Below the pieces are notes generated by a model that had not been told where the DNA came from, made no database searches, and saw only the letters and a list, made by a program, of their open reading frames with translations. Of a stretch of DNA of 15,276 bases, positions 6,104 to 15,255 are shown piece after piece. The translations under genes and the position numbers were made by a program. The stretch's first letter is position 1. Each line of letters opens with the position of its first letter. The stretch covers positions 1-15,276 of the forward strand of contig JAJDFU010000411.1 in NCBI GenBank assembly GCA_020528935.1, given 5' to 3'. The stretch is from Saprospiraceae bacterium (lineage in GTDB: Bacteria > Bacteroidota > Bacteroidia > Chitinophagales > Saprospiraceae).

Positions 6104-7131
6104 CACCGATGGCGTATCAACTGGCCGGCAGCGCCGCCGTACATGACCTGCTGTACGCCCTCGCGCTGCAAAAACTCGTGTGGGAACCCCAACGCCACGG
6201 TACTCGCCTCATTCAATTGCTGCAGTGCCTTCTCCGGGAGCTGCACCTTCAGGCACCCCAGGCTGTCTTTCATTTGTTGCGGCGTGCGCGCACCTACTAT
6301 GGGAATACATACCTGCGCGCGCCCCTGCCGCGTCCAGTTAATGGCCACCTGGGCCGGACTGGCCCCGAGCTCCGAAGCTACATCCACGACCGTGCGGGCG
6401 ATGCGCATATTTCGCTCATTCATCTTCGAGGATTGCCCGGTGAGCCGGCCGTCGCTTTCCGCTGGGTCGAGGTATTTGCCGGTGAGTATCCCAGCACCCA
6501 GGGGCGACCAGGGGGTCACGGCCAGATCAAAGGCCCTGGCCATGGGTAAAAGCTCGCGTTCGGGCGTGCGCTCTACCAGGCTGTACTCGACCTGCAAACC
6601 CGCAAAAGCCGTCCAGCCCCGCAGTTGGGCCAGCGTATTGGCCTGCGCCACGATCCAGGCCGGCGTATCGCTTATGCCGATGTAGAGCACCTTGCCGGAG
6701 CGCACCAGATCGTCCAGGCCGCGCATGACCTCCTCCACACCTGTTGTGAAATCCCATGCGTGTACCCAAAGCAGATCGATAAAGTCCGTACCCAGCCTCC
6801 GAAGGCTCCCCTCTACCGAGCGCATCAGGTTTTTCCGGTGGTTGCCGCTGAAGTTCAGATCGCCCTGCCGGTCAAACAGCGAATACTTGGTGGCCAACAC
6901 GAAGTGGTCCCGGTCCGAACGGACGAATTCGCCTACATACTTTTCGCTGGTACCCTCGGTATAGCGGTTGGCCGTATCGATGAAGTAGCCACCGGCCTCG
7001 GCGTAGGCATCGAATACCGCCTTACTGGCCTCGTAATCGGAACCCCAGCCCCATTCCGTTCCAAACGTCATAGTACCCAGGCAGATCTCAGAAACCCGAA
7101 GACCACTGTGCCCGAATAAAAAAGATCGCAT
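6103..7131 (-). CDS. Aldo/keto reductase
   Basis: The 342-residue protein is a full-length member of the NADPH-dependent aldo/keto reductase superfamily ((beta/alpha)8 barrel, cytoplasmic, carbonyl to alcohol reduction). The catalytic tetrad is intact: Asp52 and Tyr57 in FIDTANRY, Lys82 in LATKY, and His124 in LLWVHAWD. The motif SLRRLGTDFIDLLWVH, the WSPLGAGILTGKY block and a C-terminal cofactor segment (IPIVGARTPQQ) resemble the YajO/Tas-like branch; the substrate cannot be told. The ATG at 7131 gives the normal family N-terminus (LRVSEICLGTMTFG). The stop sits directly against the hairpin of repeat unit 4. The gene is divergent from the MarC-like gene; the 103 bases between contain T9A6 (7141-7155) and no convincing promoter box. 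Confidence 0.96.
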   Translation of the reverse strand: MRSFLFGHSGLRVSEICLGTMTFGTEWGWGSDYEASKAVFDAYAEAGGYFIDTANRYTEGTSEKYVGEFVRSDRDHFVLATKYSLFDRQGDLNFSGNHRKNLMRSVEGSLRRLGTDFIDLLWVHAWDFTTGVEEVMRGLDDLVRSGKVLYIGISDTPAWIVAQANTLAQLRGWTAFAGLQVEYSLVERTPERELLPMARAFDLAVTPWSPLGAGILTGKYLDPAESDGRLTGQSSKMNERNMRIARTVVDVASELGASPAQVAINWTRQGRAQVCIPIVGARTPQQMKDSLGCLKVQLPEKALQQLNEASTVALGFPHEFLQREGVQQVMYGGAAGQLIRHR

Positions 7132-7234
7132 ACCGTAGATTTTTTTTTAAAAAAGGTGCTATTTGTAGATGCACATGGAACTCAAAAGGAAGGACGGGGG
7201 TTTTGCCTTTTTGCTTTTTTAAACGGAATGAAAA

Positions 7235-7864
7235 ATGGTGGAACTCTTCCTGGCAATATTGGCATCATTGTTTTCCATAATGAACCCCTTCGGCGCAGTT
7301 CCGCTCTTTTTGGGGCTCACCTCGGATTACACTACTGCGCATCGCAATAGCACCGTATTGCAGATCAGTTTCTACGTAGTCCTCATCCTTGCCGCCTTCT
7401 ACCTGGCCGGCACGTTTATCCTGGAATTTTACGGAATCAGCATTGAAGCCATGCGCATCGCCGGTGGCATCATGATCTTTCTCACCGGCTACGGCCTGCT
7501 GACGGGCAAGCAGGCCGAGAGCCGGACCGTGAATACCACTGTAAAGGCAGAAGCCCTGGAAAAGGAGGACATTGCCTTTTCGCCTATGGCCCTCCCTATG
7601 CTGGCCGGCCCGGGCTCCATTTCCCTGTTGATCACCTTTCATTCCGGGCATGCAGAATGGTCGCAGCACCTGGTCATTCTCGCAGCCATTCTTACCATGG
7701 GCATTATTTCCTTTTCCATCCTGCGCTCGGCCCGCTTCCTCTACAGGCTCATGGGCGTGGGCGGGATCAAGGCCCTCACGCGCATCATGGGTTTTCTCAC
7801 CATGGCCATAGGCGTGGAATTTGTGGTGAGCGGCATCGTGAAGCTGGTCACCTCTATGGTCTAA
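7235..7864 (+). CDS. MarC family integral membrane protein
   Basis: The 209-residue protein is very hydrophobic, with about six membrane helices, and matches the MarC (UPF0056) family: IMNPFGAVPLFLGLT near the N-terminus, RIAGGIMIFLTGYGLL around 74-89, ALPMLAGPGSISLLI around 118-133, and RIMGFLTMAIGVEFVVSGI near the C-terminus. The two halves show the internal duplication typical of the family. Despite the name (multiple antibiotic resistance locus), no transport substrate or resistance role is established. The ATG at 7235 is chosen because it begins directly at the first helix; an ATG at 7228 is out of frame. After the stop, 257 bases separate it from the convergent giant gene. Confidence 0.94.
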   Translation: MVELFLAILASLFSIMNPFGAVPLFLGLTSDYTTAHRNSTVLQISFYVVLILAAFYLAGTFILEFYGISIEAMRIAGGIMIFLTGYGLLTGKQAESRTVNTTVKAEALEKEDIAFSPMALPMLAGPGSISLLITFHSGHAEWSQHLVILAAILTMGIISFSILRSARFLYRLMGVGGIKALTRIMGFLTMAIGVEFVVSGIVKLVTSMV

Positions 7865-8090
7865 CCCGGAAAATTCACCGTATTCTCCGCCCGAAGGGCT
7901 GACGAATTGCAAAATTTTGTAAATCAAACCATTGCGAACGATCCAGCCCCATGCTTAGGGCAACTATCCTACCCATATTGGGGTACACAACATGTTGCAA
8001 TGGTCCCGGTAATACGGAAGATCCTTCGGATAGCAGCATCGAATACCCCGACATCAGTGGTTGAGAGCGTGTTTTCAGCCGCTTATCGTC

Positions 8091-8116
8091 ATTATTCACG
8101 GGAACCCGTGAATAAT
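8091..8116. terminator. Perfect 12-bp hairpin just after the giant gene's stop
   Basis: ATTATTCACGGG (8091-8102), AA, CCCGTGAATAAT (8105-8116) is a perfect inverted repeat five bases beyond the stop codon of the minus-strand giant gene. There is no T-run on either side, so it may act as a 3' mRNA-stabilising hairpin or as a bidirectional barrier for the converging MarC-like transcript. The remaining gap (7865-8090) shows only a 10-base palindrome CAACATGTTG at 7988 and no gene. Confidence 0.55.
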
Positions 8117-8121
8117 GCGGG

Positions 8122-11100
8122 CTAACGCAGCAGCGTGAGATCACCCTGGAAGGATTCGACCCGGCCGTCCCGGTAGGTTACTTCGACGAAGTACACGAAT
8201 ACGGCCGGGTTCATGAGCCTTCCCCGATAGCGACCGTCCCAGCCGAGCATTTCGGCATTGGGGGAGAAATTTTGCCGGCTGAACACTTCGTTGCCCCAAC
8301 GATCAAAGAGGAGAAGGCGGTTGACCTGCAGCACCTCTTCGCTGGCCTGCACGTAAAACCAGTCGTTTTGTCCATCGCCGTTTGGAGAAAAGGCATTCGG
8401 AATATACACGGCGGAAGGCTCGGCCAGGGTGATCGTTGCCCGGTCCGTAGCCCGGCATCCCAGGCTGTCCTCCACCCACACGGTATAGGTCGTCGTTTCG
8501 GTGGGGCTTACCCATTGCGCCAGCATCCCTTCGGGCTGCGCAAAGGCCGAATCGGGCAGCCACCAAACGCGTACCGCACTGCCCGCGACTTCAGCAGTCA
8601 GGAGGGTACTGTCGCCCGGCTCCAGCACGGTGAGTTCGGCCTCCAGGGCCACTTCCGGAGGCACGGGGTCCACGATCTGAAAACTGGTGTCCCAGGTACA
8701 GCCCGCCACATCCTGCACGACGAGCTGATAGTTGCCCGGCAAAAGGACGGGAAAGTCGGATTCCGTGCCAAAAAATTCACCGTCCAGCGAATACAGGTAG
8801 GGCTCCAATCCACCCTGAACGGCTCCCACTTGCAGGCTTCCCTCCTGGCCGGGCAAACAGCCGGGTTGTTCCACCTGGAAGGCCACCTCGTCTATGGGAA
8901 TACCGCGGGCTTGTACTTCCGTTGAATCGATGGATTCGCAGCCATTCACCAGATCGAAGACCCGCAACCGGTACTGGCCCGGTTCGGCAGCTGTTGTTAC
9001 CAGGCTGTCGGCCGGCCCGCTCAGCAGGCCGTCGGGGGTGCTCCAGAAATAGGCAAAACGCGGCCCCTTGGAGGATCCACTGCCGTCCAGCACCACCTGT
9101 TCGGTGTCGCAATCCAGCTCCGGAGGCGCCTGGATCCGAACCTGCGGACGAGCCAGATCGGCGATCAGTTGCACGCTGGCATCGGCTTCACAACCGTTGG
9201 TCCGATCCTGCACCAACAAGGTGTAGATGCCCGGCTGATCAACGCTCAACTGCAAAAGGGTATCGGGCAACGGGGCCCCGCTGGGGCCCGTCCAGCTGTA
9301 GTCGAAGCCCGGCCCCTGGGAAGAGCCGCTGCCGTCCAGCACGCTCGTGGGCTGTATGCAGGTGATGGGCTCCGGTTCGGCCAGGCGGACCTCGGGCAGG
9401 CGAAAATCACCGGATACCTGGGCTACCGTGCTGTCGCTACAGCCATTCACCATATCCGTCACCACCAGGCGGTATTGCCCCACACCGCCGGTCGTTACCC
9501 CGGAGGTCTTCAGGTTGCCCTGCAGGGGGCTGCCCACCAGCGTGCGCCAGGCAAAGGAAAGCGGATGCCCGGCCGGCGAAAAGGAAGCCGAGCCGTCCAG
9601 GCCGGTGGAGTCGGTGCGGCAGTCGAGCTGGGGGGCTGCTGCCAGATTGACGATCGCCTGTGGAAAGACCGTATCCAGCACTACGGCGATCTGCCCGGAA
9701 GCCACACAGCTGTTGGCCGGATCCTGGATTTGCACTTCGTAGGTGCCCGCCTGGTTGATAAGTGGCGTGGGCGTATCCTGCCCGCCTGCAATGTTTCCGT
9801 CCGGGCTGGTCCAGGAATAGGAAGGAGCTGCCCCGGAACTGGTAATGCCCTGCGCACTCAAAAAGAGCGATTGGCGCGAGCAGGTCAGGCTGGTATCCCC
9901 ACCCAACAGCAAGGTGGGCCGTTCGTCGTCCTGTGCGACCCCCACCGTATCGGTTGCCGCACATTGATTCGCCAGATTGGTGACTTCCAGCACGTACAGC
10001 CCTTCGGCAAATACTTCGGTGCTCGAACTGTCGGGATGGCTTAGGGGCTGGCCGCTGAGTTCTGTCCAGCGGTAGGCGTAATTGCCGGCCGGCTGCACGT
10101 CGGCATTCAGCCACAGTCCCAGGGCCTGGCAGTCGAGCGTATCGTCGGCGCCGGCAAAGACCTGCGGCAGGCTGGTATCTTCCGAAACCAGGACGCGCTG
10201 CTGCGCCCGGCATCCGTTGGACAGATCTTCGATAGAAAACTGGTATTCGCCCGCCTGACCTACGGTGAGGCTCGTATCAGCTTCGCAGTTTACAGCCTGC
10301 CCCGTGCCGTCCAGCGCACACCACTGGTAGTCGAACGGCCCACCCGTTTCAGGCAAGGACACCTCCAAGCGTATGGAATCCGCTCCACAGCCCAGGACGG
10401 TGTCCGGCAAGACCGGCAATACGGGCACCTCATCGCTCAGGCCAATCGCCACCGTATCCCGGGCGGAGCAGCCGTTGTCCTCGTCATTAACAATGATCCA
10501 GTACAGGCCGGCCCCACTCACCAGCGGCGTCGTGGAATTGCCGCCGGCCTCGATGAGGTCAGGAGCCGTACCAGACCACAGGTAGGTAATAGCCGGCCCG
10601 GTAGCGGAGCCCGAACCGTCCAGCGCCAGGAGCACGTCCTGGCAGCCCAACTGCCCGTCCGCACCGGCGTCGGCCAGCGGGGCGTCGAAGTCTTCTCCCA
10701 CCTGAACGGTATCCGTGGCCTGGCAGGAGGTGAGCTGATCCGTCACCGTAAGTACATAGGAGCCGGGAGCGCCTACCTCCGCAAAGGGCAGAGTATCCGG
10801 CAGCAGGTCGCCATTGCCCAGGAAGGTCCATTGGTACTGATAGCCGGGATCCGGCGGTGCGATGGTATCGCCCAGCATTACCAGGCTGTCGCGACAGTTG
10901 AGAAACCGGTCGGGGCCGGCATTGGCCGGGGGGGCCTGCCCTTGGGCAACGACGACCACCTCCACAAAAGCCGTAAAGCCCAGCGAGTCCGTGGCCGTAA
11001 GGCGGTAGGTACCCGCTGCCGACACCACCGCCACCAGGCTGTCCGTCCCCTGCTCGATCGCACCATCCGGCGTGGTCCATGCCAGTGTACAGGTAGGGCA

Positions 11101-14100
11101 GGGCGCGCAAAAGCTGCCTTGCAGACTTACTGTGGGATTCGCACAGGTGATGGTATCCGGCTCGGCCACCTGTATGCAGGGATCGCAGGAAATGGTACTT
11201 ATCGTGGCACTGTCTGTCGTCGTGCAGCCGTTATCCGTATTGGTGAGCAAAAGGGTGTAGGTGCCCGGCCCGTCAATGAGCAGGCCGGCCGTATCGGCCG
11301 GGCCGGCTATGGCCGGACCGCTCCAGGCGTAGGTGTAGATGCTGCTGTCGGGCATGATGGTGGGCGAGAGCAGGAAGGTATCCCGGTCGCAGGGAAAAAT
11401 GGTACTGGCCAGCGAAACATCCGGCACAAAGCGATTTTCCCGCACCACCACAGCGGAAGTGGCCAGACAGCCCGATACGGGATTTCGCACCTCCAGGAAA
11501 TACGTGCCGGGCTGATCCACCACGATGCTGTCGGCATCGCCCAGATCATTGGCAAACTCGTCCAGCCAGGTGTACTCGCCGGGGCTGGAACCGGCAGACG
11601 TCAGGGTCGCCTCGCTTTGCAGACAGCTCAGCGTATCCCGGGTACTGGCCAGGGCAACAGGCAAGAGCGTATCTGTTTCCACCGTCACTGCTGCGGTGTC
11701 GCTGGCACCGAAAACCTCGTTGGTCACAATGAGCTGATAATCCCCCGGGCAAACCACTTGCACCTGTGCCGTGCCCTGGCCGGTAGCAATGCAAGCGGCC
11801 AGCGGGGCGACCCACTGGTAAGTAATACCCGGACCGGAGCTGGAAGCCGAGCCGTCCAGCACAACGGAGCCCAGGCCACAGGTAAGCGTATCCGGCTGTG
11901 CAATGGCCGCCACGGGATCGCAGTTGGCCAGGACGAGCACCTCAGCGGTATCGGCGCAGTTCAGCCCGGTATTCTCTACCACCAGCGTGTACAGGCCGGT
12001 GGTATCCACGGTAGGCGTTAGCGTGTTGATGGAAACCGGGTTGCCCTCGAAATACCACTGAAAGGGAAAGCCCGGGCTGGAGCAGGTGGCGTCCAGGGTG
12101 GCATTGCCCGTCAGGCAATCGAGATAGACCGTATCTGCAGCCAGGCAGGCTACGGGGGTCCCGGTAGCCAGAGTGACTTCGGCGCTATCCACGGCCGTGC
12201 ATCCGGTTTGTGTATTGGTGACGTGCAGGTAATACCAGCCCGGACAATCTACCGCAACGCTTTGCCCGGCGGCTGGCAGGCCGCTGCAATTGCCGTTCCA
12301 GTCAAATTGGAGATTGGCGGTCGGTCCTGAAGGATTCGCGCTGAGCACCAGTTCGAATTGCGAGCAACTCAGCTGGCCGCCCGGTCCGGCATCCGCCGGA
12401 GGGGGATCCCGTCGCAGTACGACGGTAGTGATATCCACGCCGCTGCAGCCGTTGGTGGTATCGGTAACGGTCAGCACGTACACCCCGCTCGTATCCACGA
12501 CGGCCGTTGGCTGGTCAGCCGCCCCTGTGATGTTGCCCTCATTGGGGTTCCAACTGTAGACGAATTCGGGCCCGAGGCTGGTATTGGGACCACCCAGGGT
12601 GAGCGTCGTGATCAGGCAGGTCAGGCTGTCGAGCAGCGGGCCGCTGTCGGCTACCGGGGAAATGGTATCTGCCTGTACCTGGACCGCTGCCGTATCCCGG
12701 CATTGGTTGCTGCTGTCCAGCACGATGAGTTCGTATAGACCGGGCTGACTGACCTCCGGCTGCAGGCTGGCTTGCCCGGCCAGGAGGCCCGGTCCCGTCC
12801 AGCTGTACTGGAAGGCCGCGCCCTGACTGGAGGGGGTCGCGTCGAGCAAGATGCTGGTATCGGCACAGGTGAGGGTGTCCGGATCGGCGATGGCGGCCTG
12901 GGGCGGCAAGGTGTCGGTGGCTACCCAAAGGCTGTCGATGGCCGAGCAGCCGTTTTGCGTATCGGTCACTTCCAGGGCATACCAGCCGCCGCAGTCAATG
13001 AGCGGACTGGTGGTACTCCCCCCGCTCAGGATGCAGGGCCCCTGCCAGCTGTAGCTGATGGCCGGGCCGGCGGCCGAAGCGGAGCCGTCCAGTGCGAGCT
13101 GGGCCAGCGCGCAGTTGAGAGCCGTATCGGCCCCGGCATTGGCCAGGGGCGGCAGGGTGTCGGCGGTTACTTGCACGGCAGCTGTATCCGCGCAACCGTT
13201 GCGGGTGTTGCGTACAATGAGTTGGTAGGTACCACCGGCATCCACATCTACACTTAGGGTACTGGTGTCGGTCAGGATATTCCCGCCGGTAGTGGTCCAC
13301 TGATAGCTCATTTCCGGGCCGGTGGAAGTACCTGCCCCACCCAGGGAAATAACCGGATCGGTGCAGGTAAAACTCGTATCCGGACCCGGATCGGCAATCG
13401 GAGGCTGCAGATCGCCAACGACCTGTATTTCAGCCGTATCGGTACAGGTCAGGCCAGTGGCGGAAAGACTTGCCACCAGTATATATCGTCCGGTATCTGT
13501 AGCTGATTGCAAGGGGCTGGTCCCCAGCAGAAGCCCCCCGGGTCCGATCCATTGCAACGCCTCGGCGGTGGAGCCGCTCCCGTCCAGGACGACCTGCGGG
13601 CTTGCACAGGTCAGGGTGTCGGGCGGCACGATCTGCGCCTGTGGCTCCAGCACGGTAAGATCGAGCTGTACCAGGCTGTCGCAGCCCAACTGGGAGGTCA
13701 GCACCAGCTCGTAAAAACCGGAGGTCGTAAAGGTGCTGTCGCCCAGATCGTAACCGGTACCGGTGCAGATGGTATCCGTGACCGGGGTGATGATGGAATC
13801 CAGCACGGTGAGGTCCAGGTTGACGATGCTGTCGCAGCCCACCGAAGAGACCAGCGTGTCGGAATACAGGCCGCTCGTGAGGTAGGTATTGGGTCCTACG
13901 GGAATGGCCCCCCCATTGCAGAGGGTGGTATCCAGGTTTATCACCACCGGCGGTTGCACGGTGAGGTTGAGGGTAAAAAGGCTGTCGCAGCCGGCCTGGG
14001 TGGTGAGGGTTTGTGTGTACGTGCCGCCGGCGAAATAGGTGGAATCCCCTACCTGTACGCTGTCGCCCAGGCAAATGAGGGTATCCAGCACCACCGGGGG

Positions 14101-15063
14101 TGGCGGTGCCTCAATGCGTATGGCGTAGCAATTCTGTGAAAAGCTGCCGCAAAAGGTCGGACTGAGGCTCTCCACGTCCATGCGAATATCATCCAGGGCA
14201 GCGGTGCCGTCGGCCGGCGGAAGAAGCAGGCTGTCGGCCAGCAGGTAGCTCAGGCCACAAACTTCGTAATCACCGGCTGGAGCATTGGCCAGGTCCACCC
14301 GGTCCAGATAATCCACAATGAAACCCGATTCGCTCAGCACATAGGTATAGCCAAACTCGCTGGTATCGGGCGGTGCGACGGGAAAATCGTAATCCACGGC
14401 CAGGTCCAGGTCGAGGATGGTGTCGTTTTGGCAAATGAGCGTATCCAATCCGCCTTCCAGTTCGCCGCCTTCGGCAAAGCAGCAATCGAAACCCAGCTCG
14501 TCGCAAAAAAGGAGACGCACCCAGCGGATGGAGCCGTCGTAGGTGGCGGCGCCGTTATCGTTCTCCCAGTACAATTCCCACTCGCCATTGGCCGGCCCGT
14601 TGTCAAACGCATCTTCCAGACAGCCCTGGAAAGGGTAATAGGCACCGGTGTAGTTGCCGCCGCTCACGAAGGTGTTGTTCAGGTTATTCCACTGGTTGGT
14701 AAAGCCCGGATCGGGCAGCGCCATAGCTGAACAGGGGATGAAGCTGATGTTCCAGGTGGCGAAGAGGGTAAAGGCAAATTGCTCGTTGGTGTTGGGCCCG
14801 GTGAGCTGCACGCTGTCGCCGGCCGGCGAAATCAGCCACAATTGCAGGTCTTCCACGTATTCGTGCGTAAAGCCCAGCTCAATGCCGCACAGGCCCTGAG
14901 CGGGATCAGACAGGTCGTCGTTGACCAGGTCGGTGATCTCGATAAGCAGGCTGCCGGTGGAATTGGCCGGAATCTGGAGCGTGTCGCTCCAGCCGCAGTT
15001 TTGCCCCCACAAAAAAGCGGGAAGAATGAGTATATGCCACAGGATCAGTACGCTCCGCATCAT
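8122..15063 (-). CDS. Giant type IX-secreted surface protein with about 19 Ig/PKD-like repeats
   Basis: The 2,313-residue product is a cell-surface or secreted adhesin-like protein. The start at 15063 gives a clean signal peptide ending near Trp-Gly-Gln; an extension to 15108 would bury it. Order of domains: proprotein-convertase P-domain-like region (about 25-187); a spacer; three 45-50-residue repeats with 'GCDS' ends (about 324-474); about 19 repeats of roughly 83 residues (475-2050), each with a Leu-Thr/Ser/Asn/Asp-Cys start, an LDGSGS-like turn, a Tyr-x-Trp strand and usually an Asn-Gly-Cys end; a SprB-like repeat (about 2050-2125); one more beta domain; and a C-terminal gliding-motility-associated sorting domain (about 2216-2313) opening with VYIPNAFSPNGDGQND. 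Paired cysteines suggest one disulfide per repeat. The protein is very acidic, with only two lysines counted. No sorting partner (PorP/SprF) lies in the window. Ligand unknown; adhesion or gliding is inferred. Confidence 0.96.
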   Translation of the reverse strand: MMRSVLILWHILILPAFLWGQNCGWSDTLQIPANSTGSLLIEITDLVNDDLSDPAQGLCGIELGFTHEYVEDLQLWLISPAGDSVQLTGPNTNEQFAFTLFATWNISFIPCSAMALPDPGFTNQWNNLNNTFVSGGNYTGAYYPFQGCLEDAFDNGPANGEWELYWENDNGAATYDGSIRWVRLLFCDELGFDCCFAEGGELEGGLDTLICQNDTILDLDLAVDYDFPVAPPDTSEFGYTYVLSESGFIVDYLDRVDLANAPAGDYEVCGLSYLLADSLLLPPADGTAALDDIRMDVESLSPTFCGSFSQNCYAIRIEAPPPPVVLDTLICLGDSVQVGDSTYFAGGTYTQTLTTQAGCDSLFTLNLTVQPPVVINLDTTLCNGGAIPVGPNTYLTSGLYSDTLVSSVGCDSIVNLDLTVLDSIITPVTDTICTGTGYDLGDSTFTTSGFYELVLTSQLGCDSLVQLDLTVLEPQAQIVPPDTLTCASPQVVLDGSGSTAEALQWIGPGGLLLGTSPLQSATDTGRYILVASLSATGLTCTDTAEIQVVGDLQPPIADPGPDTSFTCTDPVISLGGAGTSTGPEMSYQWTTTGGNILTDTSTLSVDVDAGGTYQLIVRNTRNGCADTAAVQVTADTLPPLANAGADTALNCALAQLALDGSASAAGPAISYSWQGPCILSGGSTTSPLIDCGGWYALEVTDTQNGCSAIDSLWVATDTLPPQAAIADPDTLTCADTSILLDATPSSQGAAFQYSWTGPGLLAGQASLQPEVSQPGLYELIVLDSSNQCRDTAAVQVQADTISPVADSGPLLDSLTCLITTLTLGGPNTSLGPEFVYSWNPNEGNITGAADQPTAVVDTSGVYVLTVTDTTNGCSGVDITTVVLRRDPPPADAGPGGQLSCSQFELVLSANPSGPTANLQFDWNGNCSGLPAAGQSVAVDCPGWYYLHVTNTQTGCTAVDSAEVTLATGTPVACLAADTVYLDCLTGNATLDATCSSPGFPFQWYFEGNPVSINTLTPTVDTTGLYTLVVENTGLNCADTAEVLVLANCDPVAAIAQPDTLTCGLGSVVLDGSASSSGPGITYQWVAPLAACIATGQGTAQVQVVCPGDYQLIVTNEVFGASDTAAVTVETDTLLPVALASTRDTLSCLQSEATLTSAGSSPGEYTWLDEFANDLGDADSIVVDQPGTYFLEVRNPVSGCLATSAVVVRENRFVPDVSLASTIFPCDRDTFLLSPTIMPDSSIYTYAWSGPAIAGPADTAGLLIDGPGTYTLLLTNTDNGCTTTDSATISTISCDPCIQVAEPDTITCANPTVSLQGSFCAPCPTCTLAWTTPDGAIEQGTDSLVAVVSAAGTYRLTATDSLGFTAFVEVVVVAQGQAPPANAGPDRFLNCRDSLVMLGDTIAPPDPGYQYQWTFLGNGDLLPDTLPFAEVGAPGSYVLTVTDQLTSCQATDTVQVGEDFDAPLADAGADGQLGCQDVLLALDGSGSATGPAITYLWSGTAPDLIEAGGNSTTPLVSGAGLYWIIVNDEDNGCSARDTVAIGLSDEVPVLPVLPDTVLGCGADSIRLEVSLPETGGPFDYQWCALDGTGQAVNCEADTSLTVGQAGEYQFSIEDLSNGCRAQQRVLVSEDTSLPQVFAGADDTLDCQALGLWLNADVQPAGNYAYRWTELSGQPLSHPDSSSTEVFAEGLYVLEVTNLANQCAATDTVGVAQDDERPTLLLGGDTSLTCSRQSLFLSAQGITSSGAAPSYSWTSPDGNIAGGQDTPTPLINQAGTYEVQIQDPANSCVASGQIAVVLDTVFPQAIVNLAAAPQLDCRTDSTGLDGSASFSPAGHPLSFAWRTLVGSPLQGNLKTSGVTTGGVGQYRLVVTDMVNGCSDSTVAQVSGDFRLPEVRLAEPEPITCIQPTSVLDGSGSSQGPGFDYSWTGPSGAPLPDTLLQLSVDQPGIYTLLVQDRTNGCEADASVQLIADLARPQVRIQAPPELDCDTEQVVLDGSGSSKGPRFAYFWSTPDGLLSGPADSLVTTAAEPGQYRLRVFDLVNGCESIDSTEVQARGIPIDEVAFQVEQPGCLPGQEGSLQVGAVQGGLEPYLYSLDGEFFGTESDFPVLLPGNYQLVVQDVAGCTWDTSFQIVDPVPPEVALEAELTVLEPGDSTLLTAEVAGSAVRVWWLPDSAFAQPEGMLAQWVSPTETTTYTVWVEDSLGCRATDRATITLAEPSAVYIPNAFSPNGDGQNDWFYVQASEEVLQVNRLLLFDRWGNEVFSRQNFSPNAEMLGWDGRYRGRLMNPAVFVYFVEVTYRDGRVESFQGDLTLLR

Positions 15064-15095
15064 GTTGGAGGCGATAAATCGCTTTTGGGATTGAC

Positions 15096-15103
15096 CAAAA
15101 ATA
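15096..15103 (-). promoter_or_regulatory. Putative promoter -7 box of the giant gene
   Basis: On the minus strand, TATTTTTG matches the Bacteroidota -7 consensus TAnnTTTG exactly and ends 32 bases upstream of the chosen ATG at 15063. A clear TTTG -33 box is not seen at the usual spacing. A small hairpin (GCGAT/ATCGC, 15071-15082) would lie in the short 5' leader. The match and position support the start choice, but the box is short. Confidence 0.45.
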
Positions 15104-15240
15104 CACAAAACTCAAGACCGACAGAAGTGCACCGGTGTATGCAGGAAGGCAAAAATGAAACGCAGGAAGCGAAAAGGTATTGTTCTCCACCGGCTCTGAA
15201 GGGCCGGCCATCGGAAACCACTTGCCCCCCTGAAGTGTAG

Positions 15241-15248
15241 TACCTTTA
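15241..15248 (+). promoter_or_regulatory. Possible -7 box for a gene beginning at the right edge
   Basis: TACCTTTA differs by one base from TAnnTTTG and has TTG 16 bases upstream, slightly short of usual spacing. An ATG follows at 15256. If used, the transcript would be nearly leaderless. Confidence 0.3.
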
Positions 15249-15255
15249 CAAGTGC

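Noticed and set aside
6059..6685. Plus-strand frame starting in repeat unit 4 and running over the aldo/keto reductase
   Set aside because: It is antisense to a full-length reductase with intact catalytic residues, and its translation has no recognisable domain.
7141..7155. T9A6 stretch between the divergent genes as a terminator
   Set aside because: It lies upstream of both genes, not downstream of either, and contains no GC stem.
7875..8144. 89-codon minus-strand frame in the gap after marC
   Set aside because: It overlaps the terminal hairpin and the end of the giant gene, shows no family resemblance, and lacks a promoter-like box.
10831..12021. 396-codon plus-strand frame within the giant gene
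   Set aside because: Antisense to the repeat region; repeated DNA with biased codons readily gives long open shadow frames.
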